A stretch of 64,000 bases of DNA. Origin: Planctomycetota bacterium (GTDB taxonomy: Bacteria; Planctomycetota; UBA1135; GCA-002686595). The position numbers and the translations under genes are program-made. The stretch covers positions 124,001 to 188,000 of the forward strand of contig NYUD01000073.1 of NCBI GenBank assembly GCA_002683825.1, written 5' to 3'. The notes under the pieces are model-generated. The model did not search any database. It saw nothing but the letters and a program-made list of their open reading frames with translations, and was not told the DNA's origin. This document shows, piece after piece, positions 8,724 to 17,241 of this stretch (position 1 is its first letter; every line of letters starts with the position of its first letter).

Positions 8724-8870
8724 GGTGTCCGGGGCATGAAACGATCGACTGCGGTAGCGTGGAGGAGGCGCTCGAGGTGCTCGAGCGCAACTTCGTCGGC
8801 GTCCTGATGACCGAGAAGTGCCTGCTCGGGCTTTCCTGCATGCAGCCGGTGCGGGGACTCGTATCCGCCG
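8663..8870 (+). pseudogene. Response-regulator receiver remnant in a shifted frame
   Basis: In the frame starting at base 8663 the translation reads GRAGLFVEDEESIVHLAQA and then GSVEEALEVLERNFVGVLM. This matches the start, acidic pair and alpha-2/beta-3 region of receiver domains (compare LVVDDEE... SGEEALELL...). The expected phospho-acceptor motif (LTDxxLPGxSG) appears corrupted as MTEKCLLGLSC. There is no start codon or RBS of its own. It looks like the C-terminal receiver of the decayed hybrid kinase whose N-terminal part is the PAS gene just before it. Confidence 0.5.
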
Positions 8871-8951
8871 GCGACCGAGCCCGATCGTCCCGACCACGGG
8901 CTCCGGCTCGAGGCGGCGTCCAACGGTCCTCCCGGCAGGGGGAAAGGAAGG

Positions 8952-9024
8952 TCGGGGAGGCGGGGCTCGAACCCGCGACACGTAGCTCCCAAAGCTACGC
9001 CTCTACCAACTGAGGTACTCCCCG
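8952..9024 (-). tRNA. tRNA-Pro (anticodon UGG)
   Basis: Read on the minus strand, a full cloverleaf is present. The acceptor stem is CGGGGAG/CTCCCCG, the D arm CCTC-AGTTGGTA-GAGG, the anticodon stem GTAGC/GCTAC with loop TTTGGGA, and the T arm GCGGG-TTCGAGC-CCCGC. The discriminator base is A. The anticodon TGG reads proline codons. The 3' CCA is not encoded. Confidence 0.96.
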
Positions 9025-9108
9025 GCGCGTTTCCCCCGGCCGGAGCGACCGCTTTCGGGAAACCCTTGCAAGAATCTGTTAGCTTGGCGGAAACCATAGC
9101 GAAATGCC

Positions 9109-10491
9109 ATGAAGGTTCTGGTTGTCGGTAGCGGCGGGCGCGAGCATGCGCTGGCCCGCAAGATTGAGGAGTCCACGCTCGTCGAGGAGGTCCTCTGCGC
9201 GCCCGGAAACGGGGGGACAGCGGGGTTCTGCCGCAACCTCGATCTCCACACGAAGGACGCCGCTGGCATCGAGAAGGCGTGCAAGGAGGAAGGGATTGGA
9301 CTCGTCGTCATCGGTCCCGAAGAGCCCCTGTGCGACGGCCTGGGTGATCGCCTGCGCCGGGAGGGGTTGGCCGTCTTCGGGCCCGGGGCGGAAGGGGCTC
9401 GCCTGGAGGGTTCGAAACTGTTCGCCAAAGAATTCCTCGAGCGCTACCGGATTCCCACCGCCGCCTACCGACGTTTCGATCGCGCCGGGGCAGCCAAGTC
9501 CTACCTGGAGGCCGTCTCCTCCTGGCCCCAAGTCGTGAAGGCCGACGGTATCGCTGGCGGCAAGGGCGTCTTCGTTTGCCATGACCCGGGCGAGGCATGC
9601 GGGGTCGTCGATGCGGTCATGGAGGAGCGCACCCTGGGGGCGGCCGGTGCAGAGGTCGTCATCGAAGAGTTCATGTGTGGACGCGAGCTCTCCATCCAGG
9701 TGATGACCGACGGTCGCACGATCTGTCTCCTGCAGCCCGTGATGGACCACAAGCAAGTCGGCGAGGGCGACACGGGCCCCAACACCGGCGGCATGGGGAT
9801 CTACTCGCCCGTCGGGTTCGTTTCGCAGAGACTGATGCAGCAGATCGAGCTGCAAATCCTGCTGCCGACGTTGCACGGTCTCGTGGTGGAAGGAATCGAC
9901 TTCCGTGGAGTTCTCTACGCCGGTTTGATGATCACCGATGCGGGGCCGCGGGTGCTCGAGTACAACTGTCGCTTCGGGGATCCGGAGACCCAGGCGATCT
10001 GCATGCGCATGAAGTCGGACATCGTGCCCTACCTCCTGGCGACGGCCGAGGGGCGCCTCGAAGAGCTCGATCCGCCGGAGTGGGACCCGCGCGCCTGCGT
10101 CGGCGTCGTGGCCTGCACGAGGGGCTATCCCGGTGGCTACGAGACGGGCCTCCCGATCCGCGGTCTCGAGCGGGCCGAAGCCGTGGAGGACACCGTCGTC
10201 TTCCACGGGGGTACCCGTGTCGACGGGGATGACGTTCTCACGAGCGGCGGACGCGTCTTGTGCGTGACTTCCCTGGGCAGCGATCTGGATGAGGCGCGCC
10301 GGCGGGCCTACGAGGGCTACGGTCGGATCGATTGGAGCGGCAAGTTCTGTCGCAACGACATAGGTCTCGCGCGACCCACGCGACCGGGGATGGCCGAGCC
10401 CGCTTCCCCGACCTACGGCCATTTCGAGCGCGAGCCGGGTCGTTCGAGTCCACTTCGGGAGAGTGTTGGTGGCCAGGGAGACCTGCCCTAA
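9109..10491 (+). CDS. purD: Phosphoribosylamine-glycine ligase (GAR synthetase)
   Basis: ATP-grasp enzyme of purine synthesis; joins 5-phosphoribosylamine and glycine to make GAR. The 460-residue protein has the N-terminal GSGGREHALARKI, the ATP-grasp loop ADGIAGGKGVF, the GPNTGGMGIYSP motif and the metal-binding YNCRFGDPETQ. The fold seems complete by about residue 425 (FCRNDIG). The last ~30 residues are a proline- and arginine-rich tail that overlaps the next gene by 29 bases, so the tail may be an effect of overlap. purL and purQ lie 2 kb away on the other strand. Confidence 0.96.
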   Translation: MKVLVVGSGGREHALARKIEESTLVEEVLCAPGNGGTAGFCRNLDLHTKDAAGIEKACKEEGIGLVVIGPEEPLCDGLGDRLRREGLAVFGPGAEGARLEGSKLFAKEFLERYRIPTAAYRRFDRAGAAKSYLEAVSSWPQVVKADGIAGGKGVFVCHDPGEACGVVDAVMEERTLGAAGAEVVIEEFMCGRELSIQVMTDGRTICLLQPVMDHKQVGEGDTGPNTGGMGIYSPVGFVSQRLMQQIELQILLPTLHGLVVEGIDFRGVLYAGLMITDAGPRVLEYNCRFGDPETQAICMRMKSDIVPYLLATAEGRLEELDPPEWDPRACVGVVACTRGYPGGYETGLPIRGLERAEAVEDTVVFHGGTRVDGDDVLTSGGRVLCVTSLGSDLDEARRRAYEGYGRIDWSGKFCRNDIGLARPTRPGMAEPASPTYGHFEREPGRSSPLRESVGGQGDLP

Positions 10492-11218
10492 CCCCGCGGG
10501 ACCCTCGCTGGCAGCGATCGTTCCGACCCTGGATGAGGCGTCGCAACTGCCCTCTCTGCTGGCGTCCCTGAGGGGCCCGGAATGGCTGGATTCCGCCCAG
10601 GAGATCATCGTCAGCGACGGGGGCAGTGCGGACGCGACGGCCGCCCTTGCCGCACGTCACGGGGCGAACCTCGTGACCGGGGAGCCCGGCCGTGGAGGCC
10701 AGCTCGCGCGCGGCGCTGCGCGTGCGCGGAGCGAACTCTTGCTGTTTTTGCACGCCGACGCGCGACTCCGGCCGGGAAGCCTGCGGGCGGTTCGCGCCGC
10801 GTTCGAGGATCCCGAGCTCGTCGCCACCGGCATGTGCCAGCGGATCGACCATCCCGGCCGCATCTTTCGCTGGATCGAGAGGATGGCGAATCGGCGCGTC
10901 TCTTGGGGCTGGATCTATGGAGACTCGGGTCTCGTATGTCGCCGCGAGGCCTACGAGAGGGTGGGTGGTTTTCGCCCGCTGCCGATTTTTGAGGACCTGG
11001 ACCTTTCACGCCGCCTGAAGCGTGCGGGGAGGGTGGGGCTCGTTTCCGGGGCTTTTCTCACGGTTTCTTCCCGCCGCTGGGAGCGGGAAGGGCCTGTTCG
11101 CAGGACGATCAAGAACTGGTGCCTTACACTGGCATGGGCCGTCGGGGTCGCGCCTGAGCGGCTGGCCCGCTTCTACCCGCCCCACGGCGAGGCCAAGGAC
11201 CGAAACGTACGTTCGTGA
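10463..11218 (+). CDS. Family 2 glycosyltransferase, TIGR04283-like
   Basis: Predicted GT-A fold sugar transferase, 251 residues. AAIVPTLDEASQLPSLLASL opens the nucleotide-sugar binding fold, followed by VSDGGSADAT and the metal-binding DxD-like FLHADARLRPGS. GDSGLVCRREAYERVGGFRP and IFEDLDLSRRL near the C-terminus are typical of the TIGR04283 group found beside selenium- or arsenic-related radical SAM genes. The start overlaps purD. A GTG just before it is an alternative. The stop overlaps the Fur-family gene (GTGA). Acceptor and sugar are unknown. Confidence 0.82.
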   Translation: MLVARETCPNPAGPSLAAIVPTLDEASQLPSLLASLRGPEWLDSAQEIIVSDGGSADATAALAARHGANLVTGEPGRGGQLARGAARARSELLLFLHADARLRPGSLRAVRAAFEDPELVATGMCQRIDHPGRIFRWIERMANRRVSWGWIYGDSGLVCRREAYERVGGFRPLPIFEDLDLSRRLKRAGRVGLVSGAFLTVSSRRWEREGPVRRTIKNWCLTLAWAVGVAPERLARFYPPHGEAKDRNVRS

Positions 11219-11703
11219 ACAAGGTAACCATCCAAAGATCCTTCGAGGCCTTTCTGAAGGACCGCGAGCAGAAGCTGACGCTCCAGCGACGGCAGATCTT
11301 CGAGCGTGTCTTCGCGACCCACGATCATTTCTCGGCCGAGAAGCTCTTCGGCTGGCTGCACGCCGAGCATCGCAATGTCTCGCGTGCCACGGTCTATCGC
11401 ACCCTGAGCCTTCTGGTGGAGGGGGGCTTCCTCGAATCCCTAGACACCGGCCAGGGTGAGTTGCTCTACGAACACATCCTCGGGCACCGCCACCACGATC
11501 ACATGGTTTGCCTCGATTGCGGCAAGATCGAGGAGTTCTACGATCAACGCATCGAAGAGTTTCAGGAAGAGGCGGCCCGCAAGAAGGGCTTCTCGCTCCG
11601 TAGCCACAACCTGCGCCTCTTCGGTGTCTGTGCCGGCTGCACGAAGCTACGCGACAGCCAGGAAGGCACTAATCGTCCAGCCGGGCAAGAATCTTCGACA
11701 TGA
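11215..11703 (+). CDS. Fur-family transcriptional regulator
   Basis: Metal- or peroxide-responsive DNA-binding repressor, 162 residues, GTG start overlapping the previous stop. The N-terminal winged helix contains LTLQRRQIFERVFATHDHFS and the recognition helix region VSRATVYRTLSLLVEGGFL. The dimerisation domain has HHHDHMVCLDCGKIEEF and a second pair CAGC, so the structural Cys4 zinc site is present. The sequence does not settle whether it is Fur, Zur or PerR. Its 3' end overlaps the convergent lipoprotein gene by about 35 bases. Confidence 0.93.
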   Translation: MNKVTIQRSFEAFLKDREQKLTLQRRQIFERVFATHDHFSAEKLFGWLHAEHRNVSRATVYRTLSLLVEGGFLESLDTGQGELLYEHILGHRHHDHMVCLDCGKIEEFYDQRIEEFQEEAARKKGFSLRSHNLRLFGVCAGCTKLRDSQEGTNRPAGQESST

Positions 11704-12073
11704 CGGTCTCGGCCGTTTCATTGTCGTTGGTGAAGTAGCGCTCGGCATAGACGCGAATCACGGTCAGTTGCATGTCCTGGGCTTCGACCTCCACCGTGAC
11801 CTTGGAGTTGCCGACCGCCGCGTGAATGACACGCGGGTAGTCCTGCACCTCGAGCTCGGTGCCGGGGTCGGAAAAAAACGAGAGCGTCTCGTTGACCGAA
11901 GTCCAGACCTTATCCACATCCAGCCGAACCTGTGCGGTGTGCACGTCGTTGGGCAGGACTTGCTGGCTCACCAGAAAGCCGACGCTGGCCCCGGCAACAA
12001 GGGCGATGCAACCGGACGACGTGGCGACCAGGAGACCGAGAAGGGGGACGAGAAGCGGGCGGAGCATTTTCAT
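11669..12073 (-). CDS. Small lipoprotein, DUF3568-like
   Basis: A 134-residue protein with a signal peptide and lipobox ending in SSGC (Cys22), followed by a hydrophobic IALVAGASVGFLV stretch. The mature part is a small alpha/beta domain (LDVDKVWTSVNETL... VTVEVEAQDMQLTVIRVYAE) like the DUF3568 lipoproteins. The function of that family is unknown. It lies 18 bases after purQ in the same orientation, so it may be cotranscribed with purLQ. It is convergent with the Fur gene. Confidence 0.75.
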   Translation of the reverse strand: MKMLRPLLVPLLGLLVATSSGCIALVAGASVGFLVSQQVLPNDVHTAQVRLDVDKVWTSVNETLSFFSDPGTELEVQDYPRVIHAAVGNSKVTVEVEAQDMQLTVIRVYAERYFTNDNETAETVMSKILARLDD

Positions 12074-12091
12074 GGTGTCATTTCGTTTGAT

Positions 12092-12943
12092 TCAAGAGGG
12101 ACGGGAGATGCGTTCGCGTTCGACAAAGGCGACCATTCGCCGAAACAGGCCCAGCCCTTCGCCGCGATGGCGACGGTCGAGGTCCGGGCGGGTCCAGTGC
12201 GGGTGGTTCCAGGGGGTACGGTTGCGTTCGGGGTGGGGCATCAGCCCCACGATGCGGCCGCTGGGGTCGGTGATGCCGGCGATGTTCGCGACTGAGCCGT
12301 TGGGATTCAACGGGTAGGAGAGGGCTTCCTGGTGGCTCGGCCCCGTGGAGATGGAGGGGGCGTTCGGATCCGCATAGGTGAAGGCGACCTGGCGCCGGTC
12401 GATGAGCTCCTGGACGACGTCGAGATCGCGCGCGACGAAGCGACCCTCGGCATGGGCGACGGGCGTGTCGAGGAGCTCTTGGGAATGGACCCACTCCGCC
12501 GCGCACTCGTGCAGGCGCAGCGTGACCCAGCGACACTCGAAGCGCCCCGAAGCGTTGGCCGTCAGGGCGATCCCGCGCTCGGAGGGGGTGAACCCCGGAT
12601 CCTGCAGCAGGCCGAGTTCGAGCAGGATCTGGAAGCCGTTGCAGATGCCCAGGAGCAGCCCGCCACGTTCGATATGGGCCCGGAGCGGGTCTCCGAGTCG
12701 GTGGGCGATCTCGCGCGCGAAGACGCGACCCGCGGCGATGTCATCCCCGTAGCTGAAGCCGCCGGCCAGGACGAGGATGTCGGTGTCGGCCAGCCTGCTC
12801 GGGTCGCGCTCGATGGCGTTCAGGTGGGCGAGCCGGCAGTCGGCGCCGACGTTGCGGAGGGCCGCGACGGTTTCGCCGTCGCAGTTCGTTCCGGCGGATC
12901 GAAGGACGAGGGCGCGAACATCGGTGGCTGTGGCGCTTCTCAT
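12092..12943 (-). CDS. purQ: Phosphoribosylformylglycinamidine synthase, glutaminase subunit
   Basis: Class I glutamine amidotransferase that supplies ammonia to PurL for FGAM synthesis. The 283-residue protein (MRSATATDVRALVL) has LAGGFSYGDDIAAG, the nucleophile Cys101 in LLLGICNGFQ, and the His/Glu pair in GLMPHPERN. The ATG overlaps the purL stop (ATGA). The reading frame stays open far upstream, but that part lies inside purL and is not expected to be translated. It is longer than Bacillus-type PurQ (about 225 residues). Confidence 0.95.
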   Translation of the reverse strand: MRSATATDVRALVLRSAGTNCDGETVAALRNVGADCRLAHLNAIERDPSRLADTDILVLAGGFSYGDDIAAGRVFAREIAHRLGDPLRAHIERGGLLLGICNGFQILLELGLLQDPGFTPSERGIALTANASGRFECRWVTLRLHECAAEWVHSQELLDTPVAHAEGRFVARDLDVVQELIDRRQVAFTYADPNAPSISTGPSHQEALSYPLNPNGSVANIAGITDPSGRIVGLMPHPERNRTPWNHPHWTRPDLDRRHRGEGLGLFRRMVAFVERERISRPS

Positions 12944-15900
12944 ACGGGGGGACTGTGGGGTAGGGCTTGCGGAGAGGAGGTGAAGGCGCGCCGAAGTTCG
13001 GCGACGTCGGACTCGAAGAGGGTCGTTCCCGAGACGCCCCGAACCTGCAAGCGCGGTTCTCTTCGCACCCTGCCGAGCCGGGCGTAGGGGAATCCGCGGA
13101 GTGCCGTCTCGAAGGCTTCCCGATCCGCGGGAGGGACCTCGACCAAGAAGCGCGTGCACGACTCGGAGTAGAGGCGCAGCGCATCCGGATCGCATGCTTC
13201 GGCGCCGGCGGGGGGCGCTCCCTGCCCGCCGGCGACCGGCACCTGGGCCAGGTCGAGCGCGAGTCCCCGGTCTCCCGCGAGACACATTTCGGCGGCGGCG
13301 ACGGCCAGGCCACCCTCGGAGAGATCGTGGGCGCTCGCCACCGTTCGCTCTGCGATGGCCCGGGCCAGGGCGCGCAGCAGCCCGGGTGCCCTTTCCAGAT
13401 CCGGTCTGGGCACGCGACCGCCGCGCAGCTTGCGTTCGAGAAGGTAGTGCGAGCCGCCGAGGTCCGCGGCGGTCTCGCCGACCAGGTAGATCAGGTTCCC
13501 GGTGGCCTTGAGATCCATCGTGAGGCATCGTTCGACGTCAGGCGCGACCGCCAGGGCCGTGATCAAGAGCGTCTTCGGGATCGAGTGGATTTCGTCGCCG
13601 ACGCGGTAGGTGTTGTTCAGACTGTCCTTTCCCGACACGAAGGGAGTGCGATAGGCCATGGCTCCCCGGTAGCACGCCTTCGCGGTCAGAACGAGCGCCC
13701 CCATTTCGTTGGGATCCGAGCAGTCGCCCCAGGAGAAATTGTCCAAGAGGCAAGCGTGATCGGGATCCGCACCGACACACACGGCGTTGCGTAGAGCCTC
13801 GTCGATCGCAGCCAGGGTCATGGCCTCGGGGTCGCTCTCTCCGTAGAGGGGGTTGGCTCCGCAAGCGATCACGGCGCCCTTTTGCGACTCGTCGAGCGGC
13901 TTCAAACAGGCCGCGTCGCCGGGACCGTCGCCGCGCAGGCCGACCAGGGGCTTGATCACCGAACGACCCTGCACCTCGTGGTCGTACTGGCGGATGATCC
14001 ACTCCTTGCTGCGCACGTTGGGAGCGCGTAGCAGCGCGTCCAGCATCGCCCCGTGATCGGTGCATGGCGGACAACCGGGATCGTCTTCCTCGGGCGGCGT
14101 CCACGAGGCGTGCTGCAAGGGCCGTGGGGCGCCCTGGTGCAGGAAGTGCATGTCCAGCTCGCCCACGAGCTCTCCGTCGTCGTGCAGCACCAGCTTGCCC
14201 GTGTCGGTGAAGCGGCCGATCACGCTCGCCTCGACATCCTCCTCGGCGAAGACCTCGATCAGCTCGTCGAGTTTTTCCGGCGGAACGCCGAGCACCATGC
14301 GCTCCTGGGCTTCACTGATCCAGACCTCGTGGGAAGCGAGTCCGGCGTACTTCAAAGGGGCTCGTTCCAGGTCCACTTCGGCGCCGCAGGCCTCTCCCAT
14401 CTCTCCGACAGCGGAAGAGAAACCGCCCGCTCCGCAGTCGGTGATACCGCGGTAGAGCCCGCGGTCGCGCGCGATCATCAGGCCGTCGAGGACGCGTTTC
14501 TCGGCGATGGGGTCGCCGATCTGGACCGCCGAGGAGGAGAGCTCGTCGGAGTCCTCCGAGAGCTCGATGGATGAGAACGTCGCGCCGTGGATCCCGTCCC
14601 GACCCGTGCGGCCGCCGACCGTGACGATGAGATCCCCCGGCCGAACCTCCTTGTTCGCAAACTCGTGGGGCAGGAGCCCGAGGGTTCCGCAGAAAACGAG
14701 GGGGTTGGCGGTGTAGCGCTCGTCGAACCAGACCCCGCCGTTGACGGTGGGAATACCCATGCGATTGCCGTAGTCGCGCACGCCGGCCACCACGCCGCGC
14801 AAGATGCGGCGCGGGTGCAGAGCGCCCTTGGGAATCCGCTCGGGCGGAAGATCCTGGGGGCCGACGAAGAAGCAGTCGGTGTTGGCGATCGGGAACGAGC
14901 CGCGACCGGCGCCCAGGATGTCGCGGATGACGCCGCCGATGCCCGTGCCTGCCCCGCCGTAGGGATCGAGGGCCGAGGGGTGATTGTGGGTCTCGACCTT
15001 GATGCAGAGATCGAAGCCCCGGTCGAAGGCGATGATTCCGGCGTTGTCGACGAAGACGCTGACGCAGAAGTCGCGGTCCAGCTCACGGGTGGCGCGCACG
15101 ATCGTCTCCTTCAAGAGGTTGTCGATGCGTTCGGGCGCGCCTCCGTCGGGCGGATGGAACTCGCAGATGCCCGTGAGGGTCTTGTGTTTGCAGTGCTCGC
15201 TCCAGGTCTGGGCGATCGTCTCGAGCTCGCAGGCGGTCGGTTCACGTTGCAGCGCGACGAAATGGTCTTGAATCGCCTCCATCTCCGTGAGATCCAGGGC
15301 GAGTCCGCCTTCGAGCGAAAGCGCCTCGAGCTCGCCGGCGCCGGCGCGACAGAGCGCCACCTCGACACGACCCCGCCGGGAGGAAGGAAGCTCGATGCCG
15401 TAGGGCAGCGGATCGTCGTCCATGCGCAGGATCTCGATCGTCGGGTTGGCGAAGGCCTTGGCCGCGGCCCGGGCGAGTTCGGCCGAGCTCGTCTCGGTAT
15501 CGATCTCGAAGCTGCGATAGGTCGCCACGAGGTTCTTGGAGCCCTCGGCGGGCAACAATTGCGTGTGTTCGAGCAGCCCCTCGATCGTACGGGCCACCGG
15601 GTCGGAGACACCCGGTCTCCTCAGCACGTGGATGCGGTGGGGCGCCCGTTCCCGATCCTCAGCGGGCTCCGCCGGCCCCCGCGCCGGAGCGGGGGGGGTG
15701 ATCCGAACCACGTCCACCACGGGATCGGCCAGGTGGGAGCGGGCGATCTCCTGGACGGTTTCCGCCCCGTAGCCCGGCGAAAGGAGGATTCCGCGGACCG
15801 AGCGGACGCGGGCGGTGACGATCCCCAGTTCCCGGAGATCCTCCCCGGCGCGGAGGCCTACGGGGTCGCCGAACCGTTCGCGGCGGGAGATTTCAACGCG

Positions 15901-15978
15901 CCACGCGGGGGTTCGGGCACCGGATTCGGAGGAGGACGGGGAGGTGGGCAAAGGAGCGGTGGATGCGGGCTGCGTCAT
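12940..15978 (-). CDS. purL: Phosphoribosylformylglycinamidine synthase PurL with tandem N-terminal PurS-like domains
   Basis: Catalyses ATP- and glutamine-dependent conversion of FGAR to FGAM in purine synthesis. The first ~190 of 1012 residues hold two PurS-like units (about 26-93 and 114-186). The PurL core follows, with TWSEHCKHKTL, ETHNHPSALDPYGGAGTGIG and GCPPCTDHGAM. Stand-alone small PurL needs a separate PurS; here PurS is built in, while the glutaminase is the separate downstream purQ (ATGA overlap). This fits neither the separate PurS/PurL/PurQ type nor the ~1300-residue fused type. Divergent from accA. Confidence 0.94.
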   Translation of the reverse strand: MTQPASTAPLPTSPSSSESGARTPAWRVEISRRERFGDPVGLRAGEDLRELGIVTARVRSVRGILLSPGYGAETVQEIARSHLADPVVDVVRITPPAPARGPAEPAEDRERAPHRIHVLRRPGVSDPVARTIEGLLEHTQLLPAEGSKNLVATYRSFEIDTETSSAELARAAAKAFANPTIEILRMDDDPLPYGIELPSSRRGRVEVALCRAGAGELEALSLEGGLALDLTEMEAIQDHFVALQREPTACELETIAQTWSEHCKHKTLTGICEFHPPDGGAPERIDNLLKETIVRATRELDRDFCVSVFVDNAGIIAFDRGFDLCIKVETHNHPSALDPYGGAGTGIGGVIRDILGAGRGSFPIANTDCFFVGPQDLPPERIPKGALHPRRILRGVVAGVRDYGNRMGIPTVNGGVWFDERYTANPLVFCGTLGLLPHEFANKEVRPGDLIVTVGGRTGRDGIHGATFSSIELSEDSDELSSSAVQIGDPIAEKRVLDGLMIARDRGLYRGITDCGAGGFSSAVGEMGEACGAEVDLERAPLKYAGLASHEVWISEAQERMVLGVPPEKLDELIEVFAEEDVEASVIGRFTDTGKLVLHDDGELVGELDMHFLHQGAPRPLQHASWTPPEEDDPGCPPCTDHGAMLDALLRAPNVRSKEWIIRQYDHEVQGRSVIKPLVGLRGDGPGDAACLKPLDESQKGAVIACGANPLYGESDPEAMTLAAIDEALRNAVCVGADPDHACLLDNFSWGDCSDPNEMGALVLTAKACYRGAMAYRTPFVSGKDSLNNTYRVGDEIHSIPKTLLITALAVAPDVERCLTMDLKATGNLIYLVGETAADLGGSHYLLERKLRGGRVPRPDLERAPGLLRALARAIAERTVASAHDLSEGGLAVAAAEMCLAGDRGLALDLAQVPVAGGQGAPPAGAEACDPDALRLYSESCTRFLVEVPPADREAFETALRGFPYARLGRVRREPRLQVRGVSGTTLFESDVAELRRAFTSSPQALPHSPPV

Positions 15979-16137
15979 GGTGATGGGCCCCGATCATCGA
16001 CCGAAGCCTCCCTAGGTTAGAAACCCCGCGGCCCGGGCCCAAGGACCGCAAGCTTGCAGGTTGCGGGTTCATGGCCGACCATGGACCCGAGTTGTGAGTT
16101 CCCCTTGAGTGATTCGCCCAAGCGCCCCAAGGGGGGC

Positions 16138-17097
16138 ATGGCCTTCGAGCGCCCGATCGAGGAGATCGAAACCCAGATCGCCGAGCTCGAATCCCTGTCC
16201 CTCGAGACCCGACTCGATATCTCCATGGAGATCGAGGCGCTCAAGGCGCGCCTGCGGGACACGATCGACAAGACCTACTCGGACCTCACGGCGTGGGAGC
16301 GGGTCAACGTCGCCCGTCACCCCAAGCGCCCGGTGGCGTCCGACTACATCGCCGAGCTGCTCGATGATTTCATCGAGTTGCACGGTGACCGCACCTTCGG
16401 GGACGATCGTGCCATCGTCACCGGTCTGGCCACCATGGAGGAGTATCGCTTTCTCCTGGTCGCCCATCGCAAGGGTCGCACGACCAAGGAACGGCTCGAG
16501 TGCAACTTCGGTTGCGCCCACCCGGAGGGCTATCGCAAGGCGCTGCGGAAGATGAAGCTGGCCGAGCGGCTCGGAATTCCCATCGTGAGCATGATCAACA
16601 CCCCGGGGGCCTACCCCGGCATCGGGGCGGAGGAGCGCGGCCAGGCCATGGCCATCGCGGAGAACATCCTGGAGATGTTCTCGCTGCGGGTTCCGATCCT
16701 CGTGGTCGTCATCGGCGAAGGGGGCTCGGGCGGTGCCCTGGGCATCGGCGTCGGTGATCGCGTTCTCATGCTCGAACACGCGTACTACTCGGTGATCAGT
16801 CCCGAGGGCTGCGCCGCGATCCTGTGGAGGGATGGGGATCGATCCCCCGACGCCGCCGAGGCGTTGCGATTGACGTCCAAGGATCTCGATCGGCTGGGCG
16901 TGATCGATGAGGTGGTGCGCGAACCTCTCGGAGGAGCTCACAGGGCCCCCATGGTGGCCATGGACGAGGTGAAGCGGGTTCTGATCCGGAACCTGGATGA
17001 GCTCCTGGAGACTCCGATCGACAGGCTCTTGGAGGATCGGCGTCGGAAATATCGTCACATGTCCGAAATGGAGGGACGCTTCCCACGCCTGAGTTAA
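16138..17097 (+). CDS. accA: Acetyl-CoA carboxylase carboxyltransferase subunit alpha
   Basis: Half of the carboxyltransferase that moves the carboxyl group from biotin to acetyl-CoA, the first step of fatty acid synthesis. Starting at 16138 (MAFERPIEEIE) gives 319 residues, the usual AccA length; ATGs at 16054 and 16081 are in frame but add unconserved sequence. Family motifs include VARHPKRP, ELHGDRTFGDD, INTPGAYPGIGAEERGQ and GEGGSGGALGIGVGD. accD and the biotin carboxylase genes are not in this window. A 159-base gap separates it from divergent purL. Confidence 0.96.
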   Translation: MAFERPIEEIETQIAELESLSLETRLDISMEIEALKARLRDTIDKTYSDLTAWERVNVARHPKRPVASDYIAELLDDFIELHGDRTFGDDRAIVTGLATMEEYRFLLVAHRKGRTTKERLECNFGCAHPEGYRKALRKMKLAERLGIPIVSMINTPGAYPGIGAEERGQAMAIAENILEMFSLRVPILVVVIGEGGSGGALGIGVGDRVLMLEHAYYSVISPEGCAAILWRDGDRSPDAAEALRLTSKDLDRLGVIDEVVREPLGGAHRAPMVAMDEVKRVLIRNLDELLETPIDRLLEDRRRKYRHMSEMEGRFPRLS

Positions 17098-17241
17098 GCA
17101 TTCCTACCAACGTCGTACGCCGTAGTGCCGTAGTCGGCCCGGGGGGGCAGACCGGCCATGAATCCGAATTCGCTTTTGACGAACCTTCCTCGCCCGAGCG
17201 TGCGTCCCTTGCGCGACAATCCAGCTGGCAACCCGTGTCCC

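Noticed and set aside
8288..9013. Long plus-strand open frame ending within tRNA-Pro
   Set aside because: Only its middle part (receiver remnant) looks like protein; the rest is a shadow of the PAS gene or antisense to the tRNA.
12944..13528. Open frame upstream of purQ that would extend it by 195 residues
   Set aside because: It lies fully inside purL on the same strand and has no family similarity; the ATGA overlap with the purL stop gives the normal start.
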